A stretch of DNA of 40,795 nt, taken from Candidatus Sumerlaeota bacterium (GTDB lineage Bacteria; Sumerlaeota; Sumerlaeia; JABWBI01). Shown piece by piece: positions 28,301 to 40,673 of the stretch; position 1 is the first letter of the stretch; every line of letters starts with the position of its first letter. The notes beneath the pieces are model-generated. The model had not been told where the DNA came from and did no database searches. It saw only the letters and a program-made list of their open reading frames with translations. Both the position numbers and the translations under genes were made by a program. Location: assembly GCA_016928695.1 (NCBI GenBank), contig JAFGKF010000116.1, forward strand, positions 1 to 40,795. The letters are read 5' to 3'.

Positions 28301-30427
28301 ACGCTGTACCCGCCCGACGGCGTGAGCCGGGTGGGCGGCGAGATGTACGAGCTCGACGACATCACGGGCACCTTCATCGTCACGGGCAGCCAGGCCCAGA
28401 TCCAGCGCATCGAGCAGCTGGTGGCCGACCTGTCGACCGTCGAGGGGGCGCGGCCCCTGGTGACGCGCATCTTCCGTGTGCGCGAGGACGAGGGCGAGCA
28501 CATCCGCACCCTGGTCGAGGCGGTTCTCGAGACCGAGCGCTCGGCCGACACGCAGGCGTTCGAGCGGCGCATCATTCTGCAGGGCGAGAACCTGATCGTG
28601 CGGGCCACCGACCCCGAGCTGCGGCGCGTCGAGCAGCTGCTCGAGGAGTACAGCGACCGGGGCCTGGGCGAGCAGCTGGACGTGGCCACCTTCTCTCTGA
28701 TCCCGCGGCGCGTTCTGCAGGTCAACGAGGAGGTCGCCCGGACGCTGGCCGAGAGCATCAAGGAGACGGTCGAGGTGCTCCTCTACGCCGAGGGGGGGGC
28801 GCAGGCGGCGCGGGCGCAGGGCCGGCGGCTGTGGTACGATGAGTTCACGCTCCAGCTGACGATCACCGACACGCCGAGCAACATCGGCCGGGTCACGCGC
28901 TACATCACGTCGATCCCGGTCCTGGAGCCTCGGCGGACGACGCGGATCGTCTACCTGAACCACCAGACCCCCTCGGAGCTGGCGGGCAAGCTTGAGGACT
29001 TCCTCGACATCGAGATCCGCGGCGGGGGTGGCGGCTCATCGACGAGCGCGACGGGCGACGTGGTGGTGCGGACGCTGAGCGAGGACGACGAGCTCTCGTT
29101 CCGCGACATCCGGATCACTCTGATCAGCGTGGAGGAGAACGACATCGACGACGACCGCGACGAGGACGTGACGATGATCATCGACACGCTGAACTCGAGC
29201 GAGGAGCGGACGATCGAGGAGCTGCGCTCGGAGATCATCGAGGACTACCGCATCCGGATCGTCGAGGCCGACGCCGACGGGTCGGGCAGCGCGGAGATCG
29301 AGGTCACCTACGTCGGCAACCAGCAGAACCAGAACTTCCAGATCGATCCCCTGGAGGGGAGCAACCAGCAGCAGCAGCAGGAGGGCGACACCACCGATCA
29401 GACGACCGGCACCGAGGATGACCGCATCCCGATCGTCCAGGCGGACGACGAGGCGGGGTCGATCCTGATCTCGGTGGTGAATCCGGGCGATCTCGCGCTG
29501 ATCGAGGAGGCCATTCAGCTGCTCGACGTCCCGATTCTCCAGGCATCGATCGAGACGAAGTTCGTCGAGGTCAACGAGAACCGCGCCCGCGAGCTCAAGA
29601 GCGAGATCTCCCTCGCGGGGATCGGCCGGGAGGGGATCAACTTCAGCGACTCCTTCTTCTCGGCCCGCTACGCCCAGGACACCGACGAGTTCCGCAACAT
29701 CTTCGAGCCGGCGCTCGAGAGCCCGACCAATGCGAATCTGCCCAAGGGCACAACCGTCCTCTCGCTGATCACCGGCGGGAGATCCCCCCTGACATGGGAG
29801 CTGGCCTTCCTCGAGGCCGAGGGCGTGATCAACACCGTCAATGGTCCCTTCGTCACGGCGGTCAACCGCGAGCGGGCCCAGTTCGAGATCACCCAGCAGT
29901 ACAACGTGTTCGGATCGATCGCCGGCGTCAGCACCACAAGCGGCACCGACAGCCAGAATCAGACGACCACGGGGACCGCGGGCGTGGGCGCCAACCTGCT
30001 CGACCGCGAGCTGGTTGACCTGGACGTGGAACCCATCATCTTCCGGTCAGGCTACATGGAGCTCGAGATCAACGTCGACATCTCGAACTTCACGAACAAT
30101 CTCGGCCAGCTGATCACCACCACCGGTGCCATTCAGACCGCCGATCAGGGCGGGGGGCTCGGACTCAGTGAGGATGCCGTGCGAAACATCTTCGGCGTCT
30201 ACTCGAACAACCTCAAGCAGCTCGACACGGTGGCGCGCGTGCGCGACGGCGGGACGATCATCCTCGGCGGCTGGACCCTCGAGCGCGTGACCCAGACGTC
30301 GTCGGGCATTCCGGTGCTGAGGAACCTGCCCTACGTCGGGCAGCTCTTCTTCTCGCGCAATCAGGACTTCCTCGAGCGGCTGACGCTGCTCATCTTCCTG
30401 ACGGCGCGCATCGTCGAATTCGAGTGA
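25319..30427 (+). CDS. Giant secretin (PilQ/GspD family) with N-terminal TPR/coiled-coil array
   Basis: Start at MQVTKAHHLRRFCALGLTLVLATLAPSAMAQ (signal peptide); many TPR-like units; STN-like PLQVFLENISIFTDLNFVIADGVEVQVTGAFVEQPLRRVLDSVITNNGLSWTVEDTIISI; C-terminal secretin DGGTIILGGWTLERVTQTSSGIPVLRNLPYVGQLFFSRNQDFLERLTLLIFLTARIV. The ORF track start at 25082 is probably too early. Confidence 0.92.
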   Translation: MQVTKAHHLRRFCALGLTLVLATLAPSAMAQTTAGAPISQVADLLAQGDQAFQIRDYESALRHYATAAQVDPDSPLVVERLQEAQRREAARQRLLLTVPAEPQAREQFLERRHQQALALLHDNRLEAAAQRFEEIFFVDPDYRRVRRQLERLDAQLAAEGLASFTELPTVSPGGAAQPVLPEDETRIAQIERAESEAETAARRAAEAVQSERDRAAEVLSEATISQALRDGRRALRRDEYTEAIRHAETVLALDPANATAQRLIEDATAERDAHAMAERRAEQTAANEEQEQRIEDLLEQAEEYLEDERFAEAISTAEMVFEIEVDNAEAQRFIAQVNEAAQEAEREALERQAREREEQISDLLRSGRRSLRRDNFEEAQTAAEQALAMDPSNAEAAELLSQAQAGAAAVAQEAAARDLAEQVDALLDQARQCLRDDDYQAAIDAANSALALDAENERARALIADAQREMAVAADAAQERQLEGLLDQARRSLRADECEAAIATANQVLAIDAENDEARELIADAQREMAAAAAEQAAAQNAQRVAELIDSARAAMDAGENEAALEMLREAESLDPGNRGISRMIRRAESAIADAQREAQEAEQVQRQETEEADQARAEALEDALRLADRALRRERYEEAIEHYQAALAVAPDDAAAAEGLANAEQALAAIQAAEATTQEAEAQIAAGEAALREGDLDAAEAAFQMAGALVPGLEAAQEGLGQVAQAREEAMERAQLEAMREAREREDQMRAQSEQRLAEAQSLLQAGRLNEAEGAVRESLALWPENTRAQSTLGQIDRMREQAAQAEVDREARNREALVSGLLAEGRQAYDQGDVVAAVESWTRVVEIDPNNDYALTLLENTEAEHRGALALERAEADQMAREQEMLERLSTPISITTPSEGTPLQVFLENISIFTDLNFVIADGVEVQVTGAFVEQPLRRVLDSVITNNGLSWTVEDTIISITPNLVTRMWTLTSEDTASLVVFRDSGMLDRTLYPPDGVSRVGGEMYELDDITGTFIVTGSQAQIQRIEQLVADLSTVEGARPLVTRIFRVREDEGEHIRTLVEAVLETERSADTQAFERRIILQGENLIVRATDPELRRVEQLLEEYSDRGLGEQLDVATFSLIPRRVLQVNEEVARTLAESIKETVEVLLYAEGGAQAARAQGRRLWYDEFTLQLTITDTPSNIGRVTRYITSIPVLEPRRTTRIVYLNHQTPSELAGKLEDFLDIEIRGGGGGSSTSATGDVVVRTLSEDDELSFRDIRITLISVEENDIDDDRDEDVTMIIDTLNSSEERTIEELRSEIIEDYRIRIVEADADGSGSAEIEVTYVGNQQNQNFQIDPLEGSNQQQQQEGDTTDQTTGTEDDRIPIVQADDEAGSILISVVNPGDLALIEEAIQLLDVPILQASIETKFVEVNENRARELKSEISLAGIGREGINFSDSFFSARYAQDTDEFRNIFEPALESPTNANLPKGTTVLSLITGGRSPLTWELAFLEAEGVINTVNGPFVTAVNRERAQFEITQQYNVFGSIAGVSTTSGTDSQNQTTTGTAGVGANLLDRELVDLDVEPIIFRSGYMELEINVDISNFTNNLGQLITTTGAIQTADQGGGLGLSEDAVRNIFGVYSNNLKQLDTVARVRDGGTIILGGWTLERVTQTSSGIPVLRNLPYVGQLFFSRNQDFLERLTLLIFLTARIVEFE

Positions 30428-30451
30428 GGCGGGGCCCATCCCCCCCTCAGG

Positions 30452-30478
30452 GCGCCGCCACCGGGCGGCGCTTTTTTC
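30452..30478 (+). terminator. Intrinsic terminator after the secretin gene
   Basis: GCGCCGCC-ACCG-GGCGGCGC followed by TTTTTT; 25 nt downstream of the stop. Confidence 0.92.
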
Positions 30479-30729
30479 TTGACGGTCTGGAAGGGCTGTC
30501 ATTGAGTGGGGGTGAGTCCTCAGACGAAAGGGCTCGATGGAGTTGTCGGCGTCTGGCTGATGACCTGTTGAGCGCTCTCCTTCCACTCCCCGCGGACACA
30601 GTGAGCTCGGACCCTCAGGGGGGTCCCGCCTCGGTTTCAGAGTTGTGATGTGCCGCAGAGGCTCGGTTCCGGAGGAGCGCTCTTCGAGTTCAATCCCCGA
30701 ACGCATCGGATCGACCGTTGCCCCGAGCC

Positions 30730-33444
30730 ATGAGCTCTCACACCCTTCATCTGATCGATGGCCACAGCCAGGTTTTCCGGGCGTATCACGCCATCCCGGC
30801 CACGCTGTCGAGCTCGACACTCGGTGTCCAGACCAACGCCATCTTCGGCTTCCTGATGGGCCTCAATGCCCTGATCCGGGAGGAGAGGCCGACCCATCTG
30901 ATCGTCACCTTCGACGCGGGCCACGACGGCCGCACCGCCCTGTTCCCCGGTTACAAGGCCAACCGCGATGAGATGCCCGAGGACCTGGCGGAGCAGATGC
31001 CCTGGATCGAGCGGGTGCTCGATGCGCTGGGGATCCCCGTCGTCCGCCGCGAGGGCGAGGAGGCCGATGATCTGATCGCCACCCTGACGCGGCAGGCGCG
31101 GGAGCGGGGCTTCGATGTGGCGATCATCTCCAACGACAAGGATCTCTTTCAGCTGGTCGATGACCACGTCACTGTCCTGCGCACACAGCCGCGGGGCGGG
31201 ACGGCGCGCTGCGATGTGGCGGCTGTGCGCGAGAAGATGGGGGTCGAGCCGTCGCAGATCACCGACCTTCTGGGCCTGATGGGCGACGCGGTCGACTGCA
31301 TCCCGGGCGTGCCCGGGGTGGGGCCCAAGACGGCTGCCAAGCTCCTGAACGAGCACGGCGACCTGGAGTCGGTGCTCGCCGCCGCGGAGTCGGTGAAGCA
31401 GCCGAAGCTGCGCGAGCGGCTGATCGCTCACGCCGACGATGCCCGCCTCTCACGGCGCCTGGCGGCGCTGGATTTCGCGACCGATGTGGTCTTTGATCCC
31501 GATCAGTGTGCCTGGTCGCTCACCCCCTCGCAGGGGCTGACCGAGCTGCTGCGCCAGCTCGAGATGCGTGCGCTGCTCGAGGAGTGGGGAGACGGCGGCA
31601 CCCCTGCGGAGGGGACGCCCGGGGCCGAGACGCCAGGGACCGAGTGGGAGATCCTGTCCGACGAGCCGGCGCTCAGGGCCTGGGTGGAGCGGATGGCGGG
31701 CGCGCCGATGCTCGCCCTCGACACCGAGACGACGGACCTCGATGTCATGCGTGCCGACCTGGTCGGCATCTCGCTCTGCGCCGAGGAGGGCCGGGCCGTC
31801 TACATCCCGGTCGGTCACACGTCGCTTGGGGTGCCCATCGAGGGCCAGCTGCCGCTCGAGAGGGTCCGGGAGCTGCTCGGACCGCCCCTGGCCGACCCGT
31901 CCGTGCCCAAGTGCGGGCATCATCTGAAGTTCGATCTCAAGGTTCTCCGCCGGGCGGGGTTCGAGGTGGGAGGCATCGCCTTCGACACGCTTGTGGCCTC
32001 TCACATGCTCAATCCCGACAGTCGGGGCCATGGCCTCAAGGAGCTCAGCCTCGAGCGCCTCGGGGTGCGCCAGACACCGATCGAGGACCTGATCGGGTCG
32101 GGGAAGAGCCAGATCTCGATGGCGGAGGTGGCCATCGAGCGGGTGGCCCCCTATGCCGCGCAGGATGCCGACATGACCCTGCGCCTGTGGCGCCAGCTCC
32201 GCGCCGAGCTGGAGAAGGCGGGGCTGCTCGATCTCTTCGAGACGCTGGAGGTGCCGCTGATCGAGGTTCTCGCCCAGATGGAGCTCGATGGGGTGGCGAT
32301 CGATCCCAAGCACTTCGGGGCCCTGAGGGGGGAGCTCACCGAGCGGCTCGCGGCGATCACGGACGAGATCCACGCGATCGCGGGCCATGAGTTCAACATC
32401 AGCTCCACCCCCCAGCTTCGGACGGTGCTCTTCGAGGAGCTGGGGTTGCCGGTCCAGCGAAAGGGCAAGACGGGCCCCTCGACCGATGTGGGCGTGCTGG
32501 AGACGCTGGCGACCATGCACCCCCTGCCCGAGAAGATCCTCGAGCACCGGTCCCTCGAGAAGCTGCTCACGACCTATGTCGAGGCACTTCCGGGGCTCGT
32601 CAGCCCCGAGACGGGGCGGATCCACACGACGTATCACCTGGGCGTGGCCGCCACGGGGCGCCTCTCGTCGAGCGACCCCAATCTTCAGAACATCCCCGTT
32701 CGCTCGGAGATGGGGCGGCGCATCCGGCGGGGGTTCGTCCCGCGGGCGGAGGGCAATGTCTTTCTCGCGGCGGACTACTCGCAGATCGAGCTGCGCATCG
32801 CGGCGCACCTCAGCGGGGACGAGGCGATGCTCCGCGCCTTCCGCGAGGGGGGAGATTTTCACCGCGCGACGGCGGCACGCGTCCATGGCATCGGGATGGA
32901 CGACGTCACACCCGACCAGCGTGAGGCGGCGAAGCGGGTGACGTTCGGGATCCTCTATGGCATCTCGGCCCACCGCCTCTCGAACGAGCTGAGGATCTCC
33001 CGCGATGAGGCCAAGGGCCTGATCGAGCAGACGTTCGAGAGCTTTTCCGGCCTGAGGGCGTGGATGGACCGCACGCTGGAGGAGGCGCGTGCCAGTGGAT
33101 TCGTCACCACGCTTCTCGGGCGGCGCCGCTTTGTCCGCGACCTCGGGTCGAAGAACTTCAATCTGCGCTCGGCGGCCGAGCGGGTGGCGATCAACACGCC
33201 CGTCCAGGGCTCGGCGGCCGACCTGATCAAGAGGGCCATGCTGCTCCTCGCCACGCGCCTGAGAGACGAGGGCCTGCCCGCAAAGATGGTCCTGCAGGTC
33301 CACGACGAGCTGATCTTTGACCTCCCCGAGGGGGAGGTCGACACCCTGCGCCCCGTCGTCGTCGAGACGATGGCCGGGGCGCTTCCCCTCGCGGTGCCCG
33401 TGGTCGTCGACGTCAAAGTCGGCGCCACCTGGGCGGACTGCTGA
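30730..33444 (+). CDS. polA: DNA polymerase I
   Basis: 5'-3' exo ([47 protein letters not shown]), 3'-5' exo ([37 protein letters not shown]), polymerase ([59 protein letters not shown]). Confidence 0.97.
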   Translation: MSSHTLHLIDGHSQVFRAYHAIPATLSSSTLGVQTNAIFGFLMGLNALIREERPTHLIVTFDAGHDGRTALFPGYKANRDEMPEDLAEQMPWIERVLDALGIPVVRREGEEADDLIATLTRQARERGFDVAIISNDKDLFQLVDDHVTVLRTQPRGGTARCDVAAVREKMGVEPSQITDLLGLMGDAVDCIPGVPGVGPKTAAKLLNEHGDLESVLAAAESVKQPKLRERLIAHADDARLSRRLAALDFATDVVFDPDQCAWSLTPSQGLTELLRQLEMRALLEEWGDGGTPAEGTPGAETPGTEWEILSDEPALRAWVERMAGAPMLALDTETTDLDVMRADLVGISLCAEEGRAVYIPVGHTSLGVPIEGQLPLERVRELLGPPLADPSVPKCGHHLKFDLKVLRRAGFEVGGIAFDTLVASHMLNPDSRGHGLKELSLERLGVRQTPIEDLIGSGKSQISMAEVAIERVAPYAAQDADMTLRLWRQLRAELEKAGLLDLFETLEVPLIEVLAQMELDGVAIDPKHFGALRGELTERLAAITDEIHAIAGHEFNISSTPQLRTVLFEELGLPVQRKGKTGPSTDVGVLETLATMHPLPEKILEHRSLEKLLTTYVEALPGLVSPETGRIHTTYHLGVAATGRLSSSDPNLQNIPVRSEMGRRIRRGFVPRAEGNVFLAADYSQIELRIAAHLSGDEAMLRAFREGGDFHRATAARVHGIGMDDVTPDQREAAKRVTFGILYGISAHRLSNELRISRDEAKGLIEQTFESFSGLRAWMDRTLEEARASGFVTTLLGRRRFVRDLGSKNFNLRSAAERVAINTPVQGSAADLIKRAMLLLATRLRDEGLPAKMVLQVHDELIFDLPEGEVDTLRPVVVETMAGALPLAVPVVVDVKVGATWADC

Positions 33445-33518
33445 GGGACCAACCCACACCACGGCGTGGCCCCGGACGGCCGGGTGACGCGCCCTGCATG
33501 AGAGGCCAGGAGACAGCC

Positions 33519-35698
<2,180 letters not shown>

Positions 35699-35705
<7 letters not shown>

Positions 35706-36817
35706 CCCGATGAGCGATCACCCGGGGGGGACAGAATCCATCCCCCCGCGACGACCGTCTCGTCGGCCTCGTCGCAGATGACGGCCGCCTGCCCGGGAGC
35801 GATGGAGCGCTGGGGCTCCTCGAAGAGGACCTCGAAGCACGTCTCCCCCGTCGGCCTCAGGCGGCAGGGGGCGGCAACGTGCCGGGCGCGGATCTGGGCG
35901 CGGAGGCGGCGGCCCTCCAGCGCCTCGGGCGGCTCGTGCCAGATCACCCCTCCGGCGCTCAGGCGATCGCCGAGCGTCTCATCTCCCTCGCCCAGGATGA
36001 CCGTGTTGGACTCGGGTCGGATCTCGAGCACATAGAGGGGTCTCGGCGCGCTGATCCCCAGGCCTCGGCGCTGGCCCACCGTGTAGTGGGCGATGCCCCG
36101 GTGGGTGCCGAGTCTCTGGCCATCGGTCGTCATGAAAGGGCCGGGCTGCAGCGCGGCGTCGCTCTCCTCCACGCGGCTTCGCAGGAAGTCACGGTAGTCG
36201 CCGCTCGGGATGAAACAGATCTCCGCGCTGTCGGGCTTGTCGGCCACCGGAAGCCCCAGGGCGCGGGCCTGCTCGCGCACTTCGCCCTTGGTCAGGTTTC
36301 CCAGGGGGGTCAGGAAAAGGGCCAGCTGCTCCTGGGTGAGGCTGAAGAGATAGTAGGTCTGGTCCTTGGCGCGATGGCGGGGGCGGCGGAGACGCCATCG
36401 CCCCTCTCCGTCGCGCTCGACCCGAGCGTAGTGCCCCGTGGCGACGGCCGAGGCGCCGTAGATCGAGGCCTTCTTCAGAATCGTCCCCAGCTTCAGCCGC
36501 TCGTTGCAGAGCACACAGGGGATGGGGGTTTGCCCGGAGCGGTAGGCCTCGACGAAGGGGGTGATCACCTCGCGCTCGAACACCTCCTCAAGGTCCAAGA
36601 CATAGAGGGGGATCCCGAGGCGCCGGGCGACCGCCTGGGCGTCGCGGATATCCGCGGGTGAGCAGCAGGACTTGGTGAAGCCCTCGCCCGTGGGGTGGTG
36701 CCAAACCCGCATGTGGAGGCCCACGGTCTCGTGGCCGACAGCGCGCAGCAGGGCGGCTGCGACGGCGCTGTCGACGCCGCCGCTCATGGCGACAAGGGTG
36801 CGGGGACGGGTGCTCAT
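35699..36817 (-). CDS. mnmA: tRNA 2-thiouridine(34) synthase MnmA
   Basis: 372 aa; [16 protein letters not shown] (PP-loop), [62 protein letters not shown]. Confidence 0.96.
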
Positions 36818-36998
36818 GGGGTCGTCTCGGGGTGGCGGCTCAGCTGTTGACAGGGTCGCCGGGGGGACCGATCATCTGCGCCGCTGTGCGAGGACGAGGG
36901 CATTTTGCCTGGGCGCAGGTCACAGAACCAGAAGAAATCACCCCGCTCCGGTGTCGTTTGATCCCAAAGAGCGGAAGAGTGAGGTTGAGACGCAGAGC

Positions 36999-38006
36999 AT
37001 GGACAACGTCATCGTCACGCAACACCTGTCCAAGATCTACGTTCAGGACTTCCTGACGTTCGAGAGTGGACGCCCCCGGCTCAATCTCCGGCGTGAGACG
37101 AAACGGCGCGAGGCCCTGAGGGACCTGAACTTGGAGGTCCGGCGGGGCGAGATCTTCGGCCTGATCGGCCCCAATGGGGCAGGGAAGACGACGGCCATCA
37201 AGATCCTCATGGGCATCCACTTTCCCACGCGGGGGTCTGCGAAGATCCTGGGCCGCCCCCTGGGCGACAAGTGGGCCAAGGCGCAGATCGGCTATCTGCC
37301 CGAGAACCCCTACTTCTACGACTATCTGACCGGTGGCGAGTTTCTCGACTACTACGGCCGCCTCTACGGAATGGGGCGCTCTCAGCGCCGCGCCAAGATC
37401 CCGGAGCTGCTGGAGCGCGTCGGACTCACGGCCTCGGTGTCGATCCCGCTGCGGGGGTACTCCAAGGGGATGCTGCAGCGCATCGGCATCGCCCAGGCGT
37501 TGCTCAACGACCCGGAGATCGTGGTGCTCGACGAGCCCCAGTCGGGCCTGGACCCGATCGGCCGCAAGGAGATCCGCGACATCATCCTCTCGCTGCGGGA
37601 GCAGGGCAAAACGGTCTTCTTCTCCTCCCACATTCTCCAGGACGCCGAGATGATCTGCGACCGGGTGGGGATTCTCCACCTGGGCGATCTGGTCAAGATC
37701 GGGCGCCTGGAGGAGCTGCTGACGGCGCAGGTCAGCGAGTTCGAGATCGTGGCCAGCGGCATGAGAGCCGAGGCGATCGCGGAGGTCGAGCGGACCTCCA
37801 AGCGCACGCTGCGCCGCGCCGACGATGTCCTCTTCATCATCGAGAGACGCGGTGACGCGGACGCGGCGCTGGCGAAGATCAGCGCCTGCGGCGGGACGCT
37901 CCTCTCCTTCACCCCGCGCAAGGAGACGCTCGAGGACATCTTCCTCAAGCAGGTCGGGCGGGGGACGCGCGAGGTCGCGGGTGCGTCCCGGGGGGAGGTG
38001 GCCTGA
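36999..38006 (+). CDS. ABC transporter ATP-binding protein
   Basis: Start at MDNVIVTQHLSKIYVQDF; GLIGPNGAGKTTAIKILMG (Walker A), LRGYSKGMLQRIGIAQALLNDPEIVVLDEPQSGLDPIGR (signature + Walker B). Confidence 0.95.
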   Translation: MDNVIVTQHLSKIYVQDFLTFESGRPRLNLRRETKRREALRDLNLEVRRGEIFGLIGPNGAGKTTAIKILMGIHFPTRGSAKILGRPLGDKWAKAQIGYLPENPYFYDYLTGGEFLDYYGRLYGMGRSQRRAKIPELLERVGLTASVSIPLRGYSKGMLQRIGIAQALLNDPEIVVLDEPQSGLDPIGRKEIRDIILSLREQGKTVFFSSHILQDAEMICDRVGILHLGDLVKIGRLEELLTAQVSEFEIVASGMRAEAIAEVERTSKRTLRRADDVLFIIERRGDADAALAKISACGGTLLSFTPRKETLEDIFLKQVGRGTREVAGASRGEVA

Positions 38007-38911
38007 TGGACAAGGTTTTCGCCATCGCCCAGAACACCTTCAAGGAGGCGATCCGCAACCGGGTGATGTATGTCATCCTGGTCTTCGCCATCCTCTTCAT
38101 CCTGACCGGCGTCGTCGTCAAGGACCTGACCATCGCCGCCCACGGCCTTGTGATCCGCGCCATTGGGCTGTGGGCGATCAATGTGTTCGGTCTGATCCTC
38201 GCCCTTCTGCTGGGCATCGGGCTGGTCTACACCGAGCTCGACAAGAAGACGATCTACACGATCGTCTCGAAGCCGATCGACCGCTGGCAGTTCCTCCTGG
38301 GCAAATACCTGGGGCTGCTGCTCACGCTCTACCTGATCGTCGTGGTGATGTCGGCGGTCTTCCTGGTCGAGATCCATCTGCTCAACCGCCAGATCCAGGA
38401 CCCACACTTCGGGCTGGCGATGCTGATGAGTCTCAAGGCGATTTTCCTGGGGTGCGTGGAGCTCGCCGTGGTCGTGGCCTTCGCCCTGCTCTTCTCCTCG
38501 TTCTCCTCCCCCGTGCTCTCGGGCTTCATGACGCTGATGGTGATCGTCGCCGGCAGGCTCAACGAGGACATCGAGCGCTTCGCCCAGAAGATCATCGCGG
38601 GATTCGAGGGGGGCGGAGAGGTCGCCAAGCAGGGATTCCTCGCGGGGATGGCCTTCCTGCGGGACCCCGCGACGGGGGCCACGATCTTCGATCAGATCAA
38701 GTTTCTCTTCGCGAAGGGGACGGCGCTCGTCTTCCCCAACTTCGAGCTCTTCAACGCGCGCACCCTGGCGCTCCACTTCGACACGGTCGATGTCAACATC
38801 CTGAAGATGATCACCGTCAGCACGTCCGACGCCCTGATCTACGCCGTGCCCTACACGGCGTCGGTCCTGCTGCTGGCCATGTTCCTCTTCGGGCGACGCA
38901 ACTTCCGGTGA
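38006..38911 (+). CDS. ABC-2 type transporter permease
   Basis: 301 aa; multiple TM; FAIAQNTFKEAIRNRVMYVILVFAILFILTGVVVKDLTI...LVYTELDKKTIYTIVSKPIDRWQFLLGKYLG; start overlaps ATPase stop by 1 nt (TGATG). Confidence 0.92.
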   Translation: MDKVFAIAQNTFKEAIRNRVMYVILVFAILFILTGVVVKDLTIAAHGLVIRAIGLWAINVFGLILALLLGIGLVYTELDKKTIYTIVSKPIDRWQFLLGKYLGLLLTLYLIVVVMSAVFLVEIHLLNRQIQDPHFGLAMLMSLKAIFLGCVELAVVVAFALLFSSFSSPVLSGFMTLMVIVAGRLNEDIERFAQKIIAGFEGGGEVAKQGFLAGMAFLRDPATGATIFDQIKFLFAKGTALVFPNFELFNARTLALHFDTVDVNILKMITVSTSDALIYAVPYTASVLLLAMFLFGRRNFR

Positions 38912-38924
38912 GAGGCGTGACGGG

Positions 38925-40496
38925 GTGATCTGTTCCAGCGCCATCCGCCGCCGGGGCTTCCTCTCGAGGAACTTCCTCGTGGGCCTCGTGCTGTTCATCC
39001 TCTGCGCCGGATTCGCAATCCACCGCCAGGCCCTGTACCTGGCGAACATGCGCCCCTATCGCCCCTATCTCACAATCAACCTGATCCCCGGCACCCGCTC
39101 GAATCAGGTCATCAAGGCCGCGGCGCTGGGCTACGACGACTTTCTCAGCGTGTTCCTCTGGCTGCGCAGCATCCAGGATTTCGGGGGGCAGTTCCGCGAC
39201 CCCTTCGCCCTGGAGTCGCAGGCCAACGCCTTCTGGAGCATCACGGCGCTCCAGCCGCTCTTCACCGAGGCGTACGACTTCGGCGGTCTTGTGATCGGCG
39301 ATGAGGGGGGCAGCCTGAACATCTGGGGAAGCCGGGTCCGCCCCGTGGAGGAGCAGGAGCAGGGCTGGCAGTTCGTCAACAGCATGGAGGAGGCCCGCCA
39401 GCGCGCCGACGCCATGAACGAGCAGGCACTCGCCCTCTTCGAGCATGGGATCGAGAGCGATCCCGACCACTTCCGCCACGCCTACAACGCCGTCTACACC
39501 TCGGTCAGCGGCCTCCACGATCCCCGCCGGGCCGTGCCCTACGCGGAGGTCGCCACCCTCCGCCCGGACTGCCCCGACTGGGTGGCGGGCACGATCCCCT
39601 ATCTCCAGGGCCGCAGCGGTGAGCACCGCATCGCCATGGCGCTGTGGTTTGCCCGCCTGCGCGAGGCGATCTCGGCGCGCAGCGATCTGCAGATCGGCAT
39701 CAACATGCGAAAGATCGCCGAGGACGGCGTCAACGCTTGGAATTGCCAGACGCTGACGGCCGCGCTCAGCCTGTGGTCGGGCATGCACGGCAGAGCGCTG
39801 CCCGACTCCCTCGATCAGCTGGTCACCGACGGGTTCCTGACTTTCGACCCCGAGGATGTCCTGGCGTCGATCGAGCTGTGGCGGGCTGCCCACAGCACCA
39901 CCGATCCCCCCCCTGACCTCCAGACCCTGGTGGTTGAGGGTTTCTTCCCCGCCGACCCGGAGAATCCGCCTGAGCCGCTCGCCTTCTTCGACTACATCCG
40001 ATTCCTCGACGATGTGCGCCGATTGCAGGAGACCACCTCGCAGTTCGAGACGATCCGCGAGGCGGACTTGAACCTCGAGATGTATTTGACCGTCCAGGGC
40101 CGCATCCCCGACTGCCCGCTCAACGCCTGGTATATCCACAGCGGCGACGCGCAGATGCTCGAGCGGATGCAGCGGATCGGGCCATTCAGCTACATGGTGG
40201 ATCACCGCGACAGCAGAGTGTGGGACACCAACCGCCTCTTCGAGGACACAGCGCGTGACTTGGTGAGTCTCCGCCGCCGACTCAGCAACTATCACGGATC
40301 GCATGACCAGTGGCCCGAGACCCTCGACGAGCTCTTCCCCGAGGGGGAGAGCGCCCCCGTGGAGCGTGGGACCGGCCTTCCGTTCATCTACGATCCCGCG
40401 GACGGCACAGTCCACTGCCGCACCTTCCCCGCGCTCAACGGGGAGATCAACGAGACCATGATGGGTCCCCCCCGCCCCGTCGATGAGGGGGGATGA
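38925..40496 (+). CDS. Conserved-looking membrane-anchored protein of unknown function, TPR-like
   Basis: 523 aa; N-terminal TM (NFLVGLVLFILCAGFAI), helical repeats (ALALFEHGIESDPDHFRHAYNAVY), co-directional 13 nt after the ABC permease. Confidence 0.65.
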   Translation: MICSSAIRRRGFLSRNFLVGLVLFILCAGFAIHRQALYLANMRPYRPYLTINLIPGTRSNQVIKAAALGYDDFLSVFLWLRSIQDFGGQFRDPFALESQANAFWSITALQPLFTEAYDFGGLVIGDEGGSLNIWGSRVRPVEEQEQGWQFVNSMEEARQRADAMNEQALALFEHGIESDPDHFRHAYNAVYTSVSGLHDPRRAVPYAEVATLRPDCPDWVAGTIPYLQGRSGEHRIAMALWFARLREAISARSDLQIGINMRKIAEDGVNAWNCQTLTAALSLWSGMHGRALPDSLDQLVTDGFLTFDPEDVLASIELWRAAHSTTDPPPDLQTLVVEGFFPADPENPPEPLAFFDYIRFLDDVRRLQETTSQFETIREADLNLEMYLTVQGRIPDCPLNAWYIHSGDAQMLERMQRIGPFSYMVDHRDSRVWDTNRLFEDTARDLVSLRRRLSNYHGSHDQWPETLDELFPEGESAPVERGTGLPFIYDPADGTVHCRTFPALNGEINETMMGPPRPVDEGG

Positions 40497-40529
40497 GCCG
40501 GACCGCACTCGGAAGCGCAGCGCTTGAAG

Positions 40530-40553
40530 CTCTGAGGCGAGAGTGCCTCGGAG
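40530..40553 (+). terminator. Hairpin after the 523-aa gene (possible terminator, no clear T-tract)
   Basis: CTCTGAGGC-GAGAGT-GCCTCGGAG, 9-bp stem with one G:U. Confidence 0.4.
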
Positions 40554-40673
40554 TCAAAGGCATCTTGGCCTGGCCACGGCCCCCGGCTGGATATCCTTGA
40601 CAAATAACTCCATGTGACAAAAAACACGAAGTGGGTTTGAGGGGTCTGCTCTCTCACGAGGAGGTGCATCGGC

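Noticed and set aside
31660-32190. Degenerate 3'-5' exonuclease domain in PolA
   Set aside because: The DxE (DTETT), KFDLK and YxxxD (YAAQDAD) motifs are present, so proofreading looks intact.
36847-36875. Promoter TTGACA-17-GATCAT upstream of the ABC transporter genes
   Set aside because: The -35 is perfect but the -10 is weak; kept only as a possibility.
40597-40620. Promoter TTGACA-17-AAAAAC upstream of the last gene
   Set aside because: Good -35 box but poor -10; not supported enough to list as a feature.
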